Shown piece after piece: positions 8,706 to 16,986 of a stretch of 49,792 bases of DNA. A model generated the notes under the pieces. It did not search any database, was not told where the DNA came from, and saw only the letters and a program-made list of their open reading frames with translations. The first letter of the stretch is position 1. Each line of letters opens with the position of its first letter. Origin of the DNA: Candidatus Sulfotelmatobacter kueseliae. GTDB taxonomy: Bacteria; Acidobacteriota; Terriglobia; Terriglobales; Acidobacteriaceae. The DNA is taken from positions 1-49,792 of the forward strand of contig OMOD01000128.1 in NCBI GenBank assembly GCA_900290255.1, given 5' to 3'. The translations under genes were made by a program, and so were the position numbers.

Positions 8706-10136
8706 CTAATGGTCTTGCTCGCCCGCCAACTGTGCAGCCCTGGTTCGAGCCTCCTGAGCCTGCTGCGTCATACCTTTGGCCTGGTACGCCTGGGCTAGAG
8801 CATTTTCGAGATCAGGATTGTCGCCGCTCCTTTCCTTCTCTTTGAGGTAGGCGGCGATGGCCTCGTCGTACATCTTGAGCTTTGCGTAAGATCGGCCCAT
8901 TTCGCGATAGAGACCGGCAAACGGCGCACCCAATCGACCAGCAGTCTTGAACTCCTCGATTGCAGCCTGATTTTTGTCTTCGTCGGCCAGCGCTAAGGCC
9001 ATCCCGTAGTTGCCATAAACGTCATCAGCATCTTGAGCGAGAACCTGTTTGAACGTGGCCTCGGCGTCCTGGGGACGCTTCTCGGCCAGATACACCATCC
9101 CGAGTTCCACCCGAGCGTGAGGATACTGCGGTTGCAGGTCAAGCACTTTCTTGAACTCCGCCTCGGCTTCGGAAAATTGCCCCGCGCTGAAGTAGGCGTT
9201 CCCAAGCGCGTAGCGCGCCGCCACAAGATTGGGTTGCTGCCGGACGACTGCCTGCAGTTGAGCGAGGGTATGGTCGGGTCTGTTGGACTGCGAGTCGATA
9301 GCTCGAAAAGGAGCACCGCGCCAATGCTGGACCCAGAGCACACTTCCCGCTACGGCGAGAGCGGCCACGGCAAGAATACTCATGCGGCGCAGGGGAGCGT
9401 CGTGTTGCGGCGCCAGGCGGGCGATCAGTGCGCCAAGGATCAACCCGCTGACCAGTCCACCGGCGTGGCAGGCGTTGTCGATACCGGGAAACATGGTTCC
9501 GAAAATAACGTTAAAGCCGACGAAAAAGAGGAGACTGCGGAGCGTGCCGCCGATCGCGACTCTCGGCAGCGAGAATTCTCCCAGGTAGAACGATGCGATC
9601 AGCGTCCCTGCCAGTCCAAAGATTGCGCCCGAAGCGCCAACACTCAGCACCTCGGGATTCCACGCTATGCTGGCCAACCCTCCGGCAACGCCCGTGATCA
9701 GATAAATGGCTGCGAAGGTCCAGCGTCCGTAAAGGGATTCGCACAGCGCGCCCAGATCCCATAGGCACCACATGTTGAAGGCAATGTGCATGAGGCCGCC
9801 GTGAAGAAACATGTAGGTGAGCAGCCGCCACCAATCACCGGACAGAGTAAGGGGACCGTAATTAGCACCGAAGTGCACCAGCACTTGACTGGTAAAGTCC
9901 ATCGAGGGGCCGCTCGCCAGCACCATCGCCAGAAGGATCGCCACATTGGCGCCGAACAGGACGTGGGTGAGGCTGATGCTGGCCTCGCGGCGGACCCACG
10001 GCGCAGGCATCACAACTTGCTTAGCATCCTCGCCGCCCTCGTCGAGCTGCGCGGCCTCGTGCTGCTTACACCACCGACAAATCTTCCCGAACGTGAGCGG
10101 AGGAAGCTGTCGGCCACATCGAATACAGTTCGCCAT
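8706..10136 (-). CDS. Rhomboid intramembrane protease with zinc ribbon and TPR tail
   Basis: This is a membrane protein of 476 residues in three parts. The N terminus carries two CxxC pairs (CIRC at 4-7 and CRWC at 20-23), a small zinc ribbon. Residues about 55-240 are a six-helix rhomboid core with the catalytic dyad Ser169 in VGASGAIFG and His224 in DNACHAGG; H112, H117 and N121 in LHGGLMHIAFN form the oxyanion region. After one further hydrophobic segment (about 255-272), residues 295-465 form TPR repeats (YALGNAYFSAGQFSEAEAEF and similar). Rhomboids cleave membrane-anchored proteins within the bilayer. Here the TPR tail probably recruits partners, on the side set by helix count. No operon partner is visible. 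The start codon has only a weak site but lies directly before the zinc ribbon. Confidence 0.9.
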   Translation of the reverse strand: MANCIRCGRQLPPLTFGKICRWCKQHEAAQLDEGGEDAKQVVMPAPWVRREASISLTHVLFGANVAILLAMVLASGPSMDFTSQVLVHFGANYGPLTLSGDWWRLLTYMFLHGGLMHIAFNMWCLWDLGALCESLYGRWTFAAIYLITGVAGGLASIAWNPEVLSVGASGAIFGLAGTLIASFYLGEFSLPRVAIGGTLRSLLFFVGFNVIFGTMFPGIDNACHAGGLVSGLILGALIARLAPQHDAPLRRMSILAVAALAVAGSVLWVQHWRGAPFRAIDSQSNRPDHTLAQLQAVVRQQPNLVAARYALGNAYFSAGQFSEAEAEFKKVLDLQPQYPHARVELGMVYLAEKRPQDAEATFKQVLAQDADDVYGNYGMALALADEDKNQAAIEEFKTAGRLGAPFAGLYREMGRSYAKLKMYDEAIAAYLKEKERSGDNPDLENALAQAYQAKGMTQQAQEARTRAAQLAGEQDH

Positions 10137-10189
10137 ATATTAAGAAAAGAGTATCAGCAGTTGGCCAAGTTTTGGGAAGACACGGTTCT

Positions 10190-10305
10190 GTCGGTGCTAA
10201 AGCCCCGTGGAAGAGCAGCGCTCTAGCAGCCTGCCCTGAGCCTGCCGAGTGCGCCGCGTACGACGCCAGAAAGAACGCAGCTTTAGCCGTTGACGGGCTG
10301 TCGGC
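10190..10305. repeat. Intergenic palindromic repeat (GCTAAAGC/GCTTTAGC family)
   Basis: The 168-base gap between the rhomboid and VWA genes contains GCTAAAGCCCC near the left end and GCAGCTTTAGCCG near the right, giving an imperfect long inverted repeat. Related motifs (GGCTTCAGCC, GGCTTTAGCC, GCTGAAGCC) recur at 14.5 kb, 14.75 kb, 18.15 kb and 22.3 kb. Confidence 0.55.
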
Positions 10306-11541
10306 TCAATGAATGGTCTTGGTCTTCCGCGACATGTAATCCATCAGCAGATATTGCCCCAGCGTGTAGGGCGTGGTGAAGTAGGCTTTGCCGCGGCACA
10401 TCTCGGTGACTTTCTGCACGAACTGCACCAACCCATAATCCGACGCCAGCATAAACGTGTTGATGAGCACTCCGGCGCGCTTGCATTTCGAAACTTCTTC
10501 CAGCGTCTGGCTCACGACCAGCGGATCAAGGCCGAAAGCGTTCTTGTAGATGCGTCCGTCTTCCAGCGTGAGGGCGGAAGGTTTGCCGTCGGTGATCATG
10601 ACGATCTGCTTCATGTCTTTTCGTTGCCGCTGCAAAATTCTCTGCGCCAGCCGCAGTCCTTCGCGCGTGTTGGTGTAGTACGGGCCGACCTGTACCCGCG
10701 CCAACTGCGACAAAGGCATCTCTTCCGCAGAATCGTGGAAAAGCACCAGCGAAAGCGAATCGCCCGGATACTGCGTGCGAATGAGATGCGACAAGGCCAT
10801 CGCCACTTTCTTCGCCGGAGTGAAGCGGTCTTCGCCATAGAGAATCATCGAGTGCGAGCAGTCCAGCATGAGCACCGTAGCGCACGACGACTGGTATTCG
10901 CACTGGTGTACTTGCAGGTCGGGATATTCGATGTTCAGCGGCAGCGTGAACCCTTCACGCTGGATGGCGCTGGAGAGGGTCGCGGTGATGTCGAGATTCA
11001 GCGTGTCGCCGAACTCGTAGGTCTTCGACGATCCGCTGGCCTCGATGCCGGTGGCGAGATCGCGCGTGTCGTGACGTCCGAAGCTCGATTTGCCGAGCGA
11101 TCCGAGCAGGTTGCGCAGGGCCTTGAATCCGAGGAAATCCAGACTCTTGTCGGTAACCTCGAACCGGGCCTGCTGGGCTTCGCCAGTCTGACCTCCGACG
11201 CTGGAGGGCCGCGCCGGGTCCGGCGGTTCGTCCACGGAGATGTAATCCTCCTGCTGCATGCGCTCGATGAGCTTCTCGATCAGTTCATCGAGTTTCCCTT
11301 CCATCTGCATCTGCTCGATCTGCTCGCGCAGATTTTCGTCGAACAACTCTCCGCTCAGCAGCGCCTGTTCGATCGCCCGTTTCAGTTCGTCAAGCGTGCG
11401 CTCCCCCTGTGGCATTTCATACCACATGGAGTCATGGAAGCCACTCTGCAGGAAATAGTCGGAAAGCGCGTTTAGCAGGTCCTCCAGGCTCATTTCGCTG
11501 GCAGGGTCGGGCACGTATTTGGAGTAGCGGATGCGCTTCAT
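10306..11541 (-). CDS. VWA-domain protein partnered with MoxR-type ATPase
   Basis: This is a protein of 411 residues with no signal peptide. The N-terminal half is charged and helical ([21 protein letters not shown] and on), probably the ATPase-binding part. A von Willebrand factor A domain starts near 220: the metal-ion (MIDAS) motif reads D227-C-S-H-S in LMLDCSHSM, followed by TPAKKV and MITDGKPS. MoxR/VWA pairs act as chaperones that insert cofactors or assemble complexes. The AAA+ ATPase gene lies immediately upstream on the same strand, separated by 77 bases that hold a large hairpin repeat. The substrate of the pair is unknown. Confidence 0.88.
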   Translation of the reverse strand: MKRIRYSKYVPDPASEMSLEDLLNALSDYFLQSGFHDSMWYEMPQGERTLDELKRAIEQALLSGELFDENLREQIEQMQMEGKLDELIEKLIERMQQEDYISVDEPPDPARPSSVGGQTGEAQQARFEVTDKSLDFLGFKALRNLLGSLGKSSFGRHDTRDLATGIEASGSSKTYEFGDTLNLDITATLSSAIQREGFTLPLNIEYPDLQVHQCEYQSSCATVLMLDCSHSMILYGEDRFTPAKKVAMALSHLIRTQYPGDSLSLVLFHDSAEEMPLSQLARVQVGPYYTNTREGLRLAQRILQRQRKDMKQIVMITDGKPSALTLEDGRIYKNAFGLDPLVVSQTLEEVSKCKRAGVLINTFMLASDYGLVQFVQKVTEMCRGKAYFTTPYTLGQYLLMDYMSRKTKTIH

Positions 11542-11545
11542 AACA

Positions 11546-11615
11546 GCTGCTAGCTTCTAGCTGCTAGCTTGTAGCGAAAATCGTCCTGCCTAGCTAGAAG
11601 CTAGGAGCTAGCAGC
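11546..11615. repeat. CTAGC-rich inverted repeat inside the moxR/VWA gap
   Basis: Two 24-base arms (11546-11569 and 11592-11615) are inverted copies matching at 22 of 24 positions, built from repeated GCTAGC and TTCTAGC units around a 22-base loop. It fills nearly the whole gap between the two genes and has no adjacent T-run on the minus-strand side, so it is not a classical terminator. Confidence 0.8.
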
Positions 11616-11618
11616 CTT

Positions 11619-13115
11619 TTAGTTAAATTGTCTTCTCTGCCGGTAGGGCTTTTCTTCCGGCTCAAAAGATCTCTCCCGCACAGGCTCCGGCCTTTTCTCT
11701 TCCGCCTTGAACACGCGCTCTTCGCTGCGCCCGATGCGCTTATGCGCGTGCAGGCCTTCGAGGATGAATTCCGCCGCCGAAACCTGCCGTTCCGGACTGT
11801 CCTTCTGCGAAACGCCCAGCGGGTCCAGCTTTTCGACCAGTCCCTGGATTTCCTTCAGATTCTTCAGCGCTTCGGCCGCAGAAAACGAGTCCGGAAGCTG
11901 AATCTCTCCGCCCAGGTCGAACCACTGCACGATCTGCTGCATGTTGGCGCCGGTGAAGTACTCGTCATACGTCTTGGCGATGGCGGTGCGGATCAATTCA
12001 CGGCCCACATGGTCAGCTCCCTTCATCTCGCCCTCGTACTCCAGTTCCAGCTTGCCGGTAATCGCCGGCAACGCAGCATAGACGTCGCTGATGCGGGGCA
12101 CGACCAGCTTCTCGTCGTTTCGGATCGCCCTCCGCTCGGCGTTAGAAATCACGTTCTCCATCGCGCTGATCGGCAACCGCTGGCTCACGCCGGAACGCTT
12201 GTCGACTTTCTTGTCCTCGCGCGCGGCGAAAGCCACATGTTCGATGACTTCCTGCACGTACTTAGGCAAGTGCAGAGGGTGGCCGTTGCGGCGCGTCCAG
12301 GCTTCCTGCGCCGTGATGGCAATCCCTTCTTCCACCGTTGCCGGGTAGTGCGTGCGAATCTCAGAGCCGATGCGGTCTTTGAGCGGCGTAATAATTTTGC
12401 CGCGCGCCGTGTAGTCTTCGGGATTCGCGCTGAACACGAGGGCAACGTCCAGCGGCAGCCGCACGGGGTATCCCTTAATCTGCACGTCGCCTTCCTGCAT
12501 GATGTTGAACAGGCCCACCTGAATTTTTCCAGCCAGGTCGGGAAGTTCGTTGAGGGCGAAGATGCCGCGATTGGCGCGGGGCAGCAAGCCGTAGTGAATC
12601 GTCAACTCGCTCGACAATTGGTGGCCGCCGCGGGCCGCTTTGATGGGATCAATGTCTCCGATGAGATCGGCGATGGTCACGTCGGGCGTGGCCAGCTTCT
12701 CCACGTAGCGCTCGTCGGGAGTGAGGTATGCGATGGGAGCGGCATCGCCCAGGCGCGCCACTTCTTCGCGGCAGCGGCGGCAGATCGGCGAATAGGGGTT
12801 GTCGTGAATCTCGCATCCCTCAAGGTAAGGCAGGTGGGGATCGAGCAGCGTCGTCAGGGCACGCAGGATGCGGCTCTTGGCCTGGCCACGCAATCCCAGC
12901 AGGATGAAATTGTGGCGCGAAAGAATCGCGTTGATGATCTGGGGCACGACCGTGTCGTCATAGCCCACGATGCCGGGAAACACGGGCGCATCGGCATTGC
13001 GCCGCAGGCGAGCGATGAGATTCTCGCGCACTTCGTCCTTGACGCGGCGTTCCCGCAAATGCTCCTCGGAAAATATGCTGCGGCGCAGATCCCCCAGCGT
13101 GCGCGGAAGACTCAT
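11619..13115 (-). CDS. MoxR/Mg-chelatase-like AAA+ ATPase with atypical Walker motifs
   Basis: This is a protein of 498 residues of the magnesium-chelatase-I/MoxR-like AAA+ group. The P-loop region reads LLGLRGQAKS (about 72-81), with Ala where the invariant Gly before Lys is expected. The Walker B region reads GIFALNELPDLAG, with Asn in place of the usual Asp before Glu. Between them is a Cys/His cluster (C101, H104, C112, C115 in GCEIHDNPYSPICRRC) that could bind zinc. The sensor region VFSANPEDYTARGKIITPLKDRIGS is normal for chelatase-type ATPases. The VWA gene directly downstream is its natural partner. I chose ATG 13115 because the longer frame up to 13274 has no domain in its extra 53 residues and would overlap the start of the divergent SDR gene. 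Confidence 0.85.
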   Translation of the reverse strand: MSLPRTLGDLRRSIFSEEHLRERRVKDEVRENLIARLRRNADAPVFPGIVGYDDTVVPQIINAILSRHNFILLGLRGQAKSRILRALTTLLDPHLPYLEGCEIHDNPYSPICRRCREEVARLGDAAPIAYLTPDERYVEKLATPDVTIADLIGDIDPIKAARGGHQLSSELTIHYGLLPRANRGIFALNELPDLAGKIQVGLFNIMQEGDVQIKGYPVRLPLDVALVFSANPEDYTARGKIITPLKDRIGSEIRTHYPATVEEGIAITAQEAWTRRNGHPLHLPKYVQEVIEHVAFAAREDKKVDKRSGVSQRLPISAMENVISNAERRAIRNDEKLVVPRISDVYAALPAITGKLELEYEGEMKGADHVGRELIRTAIAKTYDEYFTGANMQQIVQWFDLGGEIQLPDSFSAAEALKNLKEIQGLVEKLDPLGVSQKDSPERQVSAAEFILEGLHAHKRIGRSEERVFKAEEKRPEPVRERSFEPEEKPYRQRRQFN

Positions 13116-13267
13116 GGAAACAACCCCCACGGAACCGATTTCCCCGATTATACGCGCCCGGGCGGCCGGCGTTTTCTGGAGTCCGCGATTTCCCGTCAGT
13201 GTCAAGCTCGCGTGCATCGATGGCGCGGCATCTTGACTTGAAGCGAGACACAGAATACAACGCGAAC
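13116..13267. promoter_or_regulatory. Divergent promoter region between ATPase and SDR genes
   Basis: These 152 bases separate two divergently oriented start codons, so promoters for both genes should lie here. I see no clear -35/-10 pair. Confidence 0.3.
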
Positions 13268-14056
13268 ATGACACTTAACGGAAAGGTCGTTGTGGTGACG
13301 GGCGCGTCCATGGGCATCGGCGAGGCGATCGCCAGGGTTTTTGCCGAGGCAGGAGCGAGCGTGGTTCTGCTGTCGCGCGATGCGAGCCGGGCCGAGGCGG
13401 CACGCGCGCGGCTGGGGTTCCCGGAGCGAACCGCCGCCTTTTCCTGCGATGTGCGTCACTCCGAGGAAATCGAGCGCGTTCTCAGCCTCACCCTGCACCA
13501 CTTTCAACGCGTCGACGTCTGGGTCAACAACGCCGGTCATGGTTTGCTCGACTCGGTTGCGCAAGTCGAGATGCCCGCCTTCCGCGAGCTCTTCGAGACC
13601 AACCTGTTCGGTGCCGTTTCAGCCATGGGGACGGTAATACCCATCATGCGGCAACAGGGTGGAGGAACAATCATCAATGTTTCCAGCGTCGCCGGGCACA
13701 TCCCCCACATCCCCCTGCCGTTTCACGGTGCCTACAGTGCCAGCAAGTTCGCGCTCAACGCCATCGGCAAGGCGGCACGCGTTGAACTGAAGAAAGACGG
13801 CATCCATGTGCTGACTGTCTGTCCCGGCTACGTGCGGACAGCATTCGGAGAACATGCCATCCGGGGAAGGGAACTCAAGCAAGTGCGGCCGGGTTCTGTG
13901 CGTGGCATTACAGCCCAGCGGGTAGCCCGGGCTACGCTGCGCGGGTACCTGAAGCGAAAGCGAGAAGTGATCGTTCCGTGGACCATGCACCTGCCCGTGA
14001 AGCTCTATCAATTATTCCCGGCCGCAGTGGAGTGGGGAATGGAGAGGATGGCGTAG
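13268..14056 (+). CDS. Short-chain dehydrogenase/reductase
   Basis: This is a cytosolic NAD(P)-dependent oxidoreductase of 262 residues with all classical SDR marks: the cofactor motif TGASMGIGEA near the N terminus, NNAGHG at about residue 85, a catalytic Ser in INVSSVAG, and YSASK with the Tyr and Lys of the catalytic tetrad. An arginine close after the first beta strand (LLSRDASRAEA) suggests NADP(H) preference. The substrate is unknown; the C-terminal tail (IVPWTMHLPVKLYQLFP) is hydrophobic and resembles SDRs acting on lipids. ATG 13268 starts the conserved MTLNGKVVVVTGAS; an upstream frame extends further but has no homologous sequence. Confidence 0.9.
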   Translation: MTLNGKVVVVTGASMGIGEAIARVFAEAGASVVLLSRDASRAEAARARLGFPERTAAFSCDVRHSEEIERVLSLTLHHFQRVDVWVNNAGHGLLDSVAQVEMPAFRELFETNLFGAVSAMGTVIPIMRQQGGGTIINVSSVAGHIPHIPLPFHGAYSASKFALNAIGKAARVELKKDGIHVLTVCPGYVRTAFGEHAIRGRELKQVRPGSVRGITAQRVARATLRGYLKRKREVIVPWTMHLPVKLYQLFPAAVEWGMERMA

Positions 14057-14060
14057 TAGG

Positions 14061-14158
14061 CAAGGTTTCAGAGTTTCAAGGTTTCGAAGTTTCAAAGTGA
14101 AGCGCGGTCACCTCTAAGCTCGCAACCTTGCAACCTTGAAACCTTGAAACCTTGAAAC
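14061..14158. repeat. GTTTCAAG tandem/inverted repeat, copy 1
   Basis: The left arm (14061-14099) contains repeated units of GTTTCAAG/GTTTCAAA. The right arm (14121-14158) contains repeated CCTTGAAAC. Together they form a long imperfect hairpin between the convergent SDR and TPR genes. A second copy lies at 19172-19259. Confidence 0.8.
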
Positions 14159-14162
14159 GTTT

Positions 14163-14471
14163 CTACTCCATCTCCGCCAGCATCGCTTCCATCTCTGATT
14201 GCGCGTGCAAATTTCCCGTGCGCCGCGCCGAAGCAATACCATCGCGCAGCATCTTCTTCGCGTCTTCGACTCGCTCGGCCCGCACCAGCGTTTGCGCCGC
14301 CATGAAATACCCGGCGGTGTAGTCGGGATTGTTCTCCAGCAAAATGGAAAACTCCGCCAGCGCGCGGTCGAAGTCGCCTTGCTTGGAGTATTCCATGGCG
14401 AGGCCGTAGCGCGCGAAGGCGTCTTTCGGATTCTCCGTCAGGATCTCGTTGAGAGCGGCGATACGGTCCAT
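14163..14471 (-). CDS. Small TPR protein
   Basis: This is a protein of 102 residues consisting of about two and a half tetratricopeptide repeats: PKDAFARYGLAMEYSKQGDFDRALAEF, then PDYTAGYFMAAQTLVRAERVEDAKKML, then a capping helix. It has no signal peptide, so it is a cytoplasmic protein-protein adaptor. It stands alone on the minus strand, convergent with the SDR gene. The start lies at the natural beginning of the repeat, but no ribosome-binding site is visible. The partner is unknown. Confidence 0.8.
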   Translation of the reverse strand: MDRIAALNEILTENPKDAFARYGLAMEYSKQGDFDRALAEFSILLENNPDYTAGYFMAAQTLVRAERVEDAKKMLRDGIASARRTGNLHAQSEMEAMLAEME

Positions 14472-14931
14472 GGGCAGTCGTCAGTTGTCAGTGGTTAGAA
14501 CTGCTTTTACAAATAGGTCTTGGGTAGGGCACGGCTTCAGCCGTGCCATTCGGGGCGCAAATGAAACGGGCTTTATAATAGCCCCTGAGGGCCTGGTGCT
14601 CGCCGCCGCCGCAAGAGCATATATGAAACCAGCTCCGGTCGCCAGTTGACTTGAGGTTACTACAAACGGTGTCGCGGCTGGGCAGTGGTGCAGTTGGGAA
14701 TAATGGTTCGTATCACGGCATCGCTTGAGCGATGCCGTTCATGGCGCGGGACGCCAACGGCTTTAGCCGCTGGTCTTGCCCGTGCGCCCCCAGCGGCTGA
14801 AGCCGGACTTGTGGGGCGCGCGCTACGGCATGCCCTGCAGTCATGCCCTGATACGAATCTCTCAAACCGCTGGGAAATCGAGCAGAGACTGAGAACATTG
14901 GCGTACAATAACGCCTTCCACCATAAGCGCT
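14472..14931. other. 460-base intergenic stretch rich in short palindromes
   Basis: No gene is supported here. It holds a GTCAGTTGTCAGTGG motif next to the TPR start, then GGGCACGGCTTCAGCCGTGCC (a perfect hairpin at about 14527-14547) and GGGCTTTATAATAGCCC (about 14569-14585). Further on come GGCTTTAGCC and GCGGCTGAAGCCG elements at 14760-14806. All fit the dispersed GGCTTCAGCC family. The promoter of the downstream thioesterase is probably in the last 60 bases (TACAAT at 14904-14909 is a possible -10). Confidence 0.5.
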
Positions 14932-15429
14932 ATGACCGACGACACGCTGGTGCCTCGCCCCGTAAGGGATTCGCAATCCGAGATGGCCGAGATTGTGCTG
15001 CCCAATGACGCGAACCCGCTCGCCGCCCTGCTCGGCGGACGGCTAATGCACTGGATCGATCTGGCGGGCGCCATGGCCGCGCACCGCCATTCGCGCAATC
15101 ATGTGGTAACCGCCTCCGTGGATCACATCGATTTTCTGGTTCCCGTGCGCGTGGGCGACCTGGTCATCTTGCGCTCCTCGGTCAATCGCGTCTTCACTAC
15201 TTCGATGGAGGTCGGCGTGAAAGTCTTCGTTGAAAACTATATCGCCGATACCGCGCAGCACGTTGCCTCTGCCCATTTGACGTTCGTCGCCATTGATAGT
15301 ACGGGGAAACATTTGAAGGTGGCGCCGGTGATCCCCGAGACCGACGAGCAGCGCCGCCGCTATGACGATGCCGGGAGACGCCGCGAGATTCGGCGTTCCG
15401 AAACGGAAAGACGCCGCCGGTCGCGCTGA
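14932..15429 (+). CDS. Acyl-CoA thioesterase, hotdog fold (YciA/BACH type)
   Basis: This is a protein of 165 residues with a single hotdog domain. The conserved helix and active-site region read DANPLAALLGGRLMHWIDLAGAMAAHRHS, followed by VVTASVDHIDFLVPVRVGD, as in YciA-like acyl-CoA hydrolases, where the Asp of the helix is catalytic. It should hydrolyse acyl-CoA to free acid plus CoA in the cytoplasm. The C-terminal 25 residues are an arginine-rich tail (RRREIRRSETERRRRSR) not needed for the fold. It precedes cydA by 93 bases on the same strand, but a functional link is not evident. Confidence 0.88.
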   Translation: MTDDTLVPRPVRDSQSEMAEIVLPNDANPLAALLGGRLMHWIDLAGAMAAHRHSRNHVVTASVDHIDFLVPVRVGDLVILRSSVNRVFTTSMEVGVKVFVENYIADTAQHVASAHLTFVAIDSTGKHLKVAPVIPETDEQRRRYDDAGRRREIRRSETERRRRSR

Positions 15430-15522
15430 ATCGGCGCAGCGCTTCTCGGCATCGCGCCATGTTGTCCGAACCATGTTGGCCAGCAAAGCGTCCTCGGTAA
15501 TGACGCGCTGAGAGGTTTCATC

Positions 15523-16857
15523 ATGGACAGTGCCCTTTTAGTCCATCGCCTTCATTTTGCCTTTACGGTCACCTTCCACTATCTTTTCCCGCAACTCACC
15601 ATGGGTCTGGCGCCACTTATTGTGGTGCTCAAGACGCTTGCCCTTCGCCGCAACGATGAGACATACAACCAGGCCGCGCGCTTCTGGGCGCGGATTTTCG
15701 GCATCAACTTCGTGCTGGGCGTCGTGACTGGCATCCCGATGGAATTCCAGTTCGGCACCAACTGGTCGCACTTCTCCCGCTTTGCCGGAGGCGTGATTGG
15801 CCAGACGCTCGGAATGGAGGGCATGTTCGCTTTCTTTCTGGAGTCGGCGTTCCTGGGGCTCTTCTTGTACGGCGAGAAACGGCTTGGCCCCCGTGGGCAC
15901 TGGTGGTCGGCGGTCGCGGTGTTTCTGGGGTCATGGCTCTCGGGATTTTTCATCGTGGCGACTGATGCCTGGATGCAGCACCCCGTGGGTTACGCCCAAG
16001 CCGCCGATGGATCAGTGCAACTCGCCAGCTTCTGGGCGCTGGTGCTGAATCCCTGGGCATGGTGGCAGTATGCGCACAACATGAGCGGGGCCGTGATCAC
16101 GGGAGCGTTCGTCATGGCCTCCGTCGGCGCGTTCTATCTGCTGTGGGGGAAGTTCGTGGAGCACGGGCGCATCTTCGTGCGCGTGGGAGTGGTGGCCGGG
16201 CTGATCTTCAGCCTGCTGCAACTGTTTCCCACGGGAGATGGACAGGGCCGCCTGGTGGCCACGAATCAACCTGTCACGCTCGCCGCGATGGAGGCACTGT
16301 TTGCCAGCGAGCCGGGAGCGCCCCTGGTGCTCATCGGCCAGCCCAATGTGGACGAGAAGAAAATTGACAATCCGCTGGTAGTGCCCGACGCGCTGAGTTT
16401 TCTCACCTATCGCGCGTGGAAGGCGGAGGTGAAGGGGTTGGACGCTTTCCCGCAGGATCAGTGGCCCACTAACATTGCGTTGCTCTACTTCAGCTACCAC
16501 ATCATGGTGGGCTTGGGCACGCTCTTTATCGCGATTTCTGTCGTAGCAGCGTTTTTGCTGTGGCGCGGCAAGCTGTTTTCGAGCCGCTGGATGCAGTGGA
16601 TTCTGCTGCTCGCCCTGCCATTTCCTTACATCGCCAATACTGCAGGGTGGATGACAGCTGAAATTGGGCGTCAGCCCTGGCTGGTTTATGGCCTCATGCG
16701 CACGGCTGACGGCTACTCGACGACAGTCTCGGCAGGCAATGGCATGTTTACCCTGCTGGGTTTTATGGGCATGTACACCGTGTTGGGAATTTTGTTTTTG
16801 TTTCTGGTGCGGCGAGAAATCGAGCACGGACCGGAAGGCGAGGTCAACGCGCACTAG
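15523..16857 (+). CDS. cydA: Cytochrome bd ubiquinol oxidase subunit I
   Basis: This is the catalytic membrane subunit of the bd-type terminal oxidase, which oxidises quinol and reduces oxygen to water at high affinity. Of 444 residues, the heme ligands are all in place: His19 (TFHYLFPQ) for heme b595, and His185 (YAHNMSG) and Met328 (SYHIMVGLG) for b558. The conserved acidic residues E99 and E107 (GMEGMFAFFLES) match the usual numbering, and GRQPW sits at about 382-386. The quinol-binding Q-loop is short, as in the non-enterobacterial form. The start has GAGAGG ahead of it. cydB follows after 129 bases containing a hairpin repeat. No cydX or cydDC is in the window. Confidence 0.96.
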   Translation: MDSALLVHRLHFAFTVTFHYLFPQLTMGLAPLIVVLKTLALRRNDETYNQAARFWARIFGINFVLGVVTGIPMEFQFGTNWSHFSRFAGGVIGQTLGMEGMFAFFLESAFLGLFLYGEKRLGPRGHWWSAVAVFLGSWLSGFFIVATDAWMQHPVGYAQAADGSVQLASFWALVLNPWAWWQYAHNMSGAVITGAFVMASVGAFYLLWGKFVEHGRIFVRVGVVAGLIFSLLQLFPTGDGQGRLVATNQPVTLAAMEALFASEPGAPLVLIGQPNVDEKKIDNPLVVPDALSFLTYRAWKAEVKGLDAFPQDQWPTNIALLYFSYHIMVGLGTLFIAISVVAAFLLWRGKLFSSRWMQWILLLALPFPYIANTAGWMTAEIGRQPWLVYGLMRTADGYSTTVSAGNGMFTLLGFMGMYTVLGILFLFLVRREIEHGPEGEVNAH

Positions 16858-16874
16858 CATCAGACTCCCCGGTT

Positions 16875-16966
16875 GTCATTCCGAGGAGCGCCGCGACGAG
16901 GAACCTGCTGTTCTGATCGCGCAAAGAAAAAAGCAGGTTTTTCGCTGCGCTCGAAATGACAACAGA
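16875..16966. repeat. GTCATTCCGAGGAGCG-type inverted repeat between cydA and cydB
   Basis: TTGTCATTCCGAGGAGCG on the left and CGCTGCGCTCGAAATGACAA on the right form an imperfect hairpin with inner AACCTGCT/AGCAGGTT arms. It occupies most of the cydA-cydB gap. A related copy lies downstream of rho (about 38890-38950). Confidence 0.75.
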
Positions 16967-16986
16967 ATTTGCGAGCGAGGTTTCCG

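Noticed and set aside
10309..13241. Long plus-strand open frames opposite the VWA and AAA+ genes
   Set aside because: They mirror genes with clear MIDAS and chelatase motifs; the translations are Arg/His-rich without domains.
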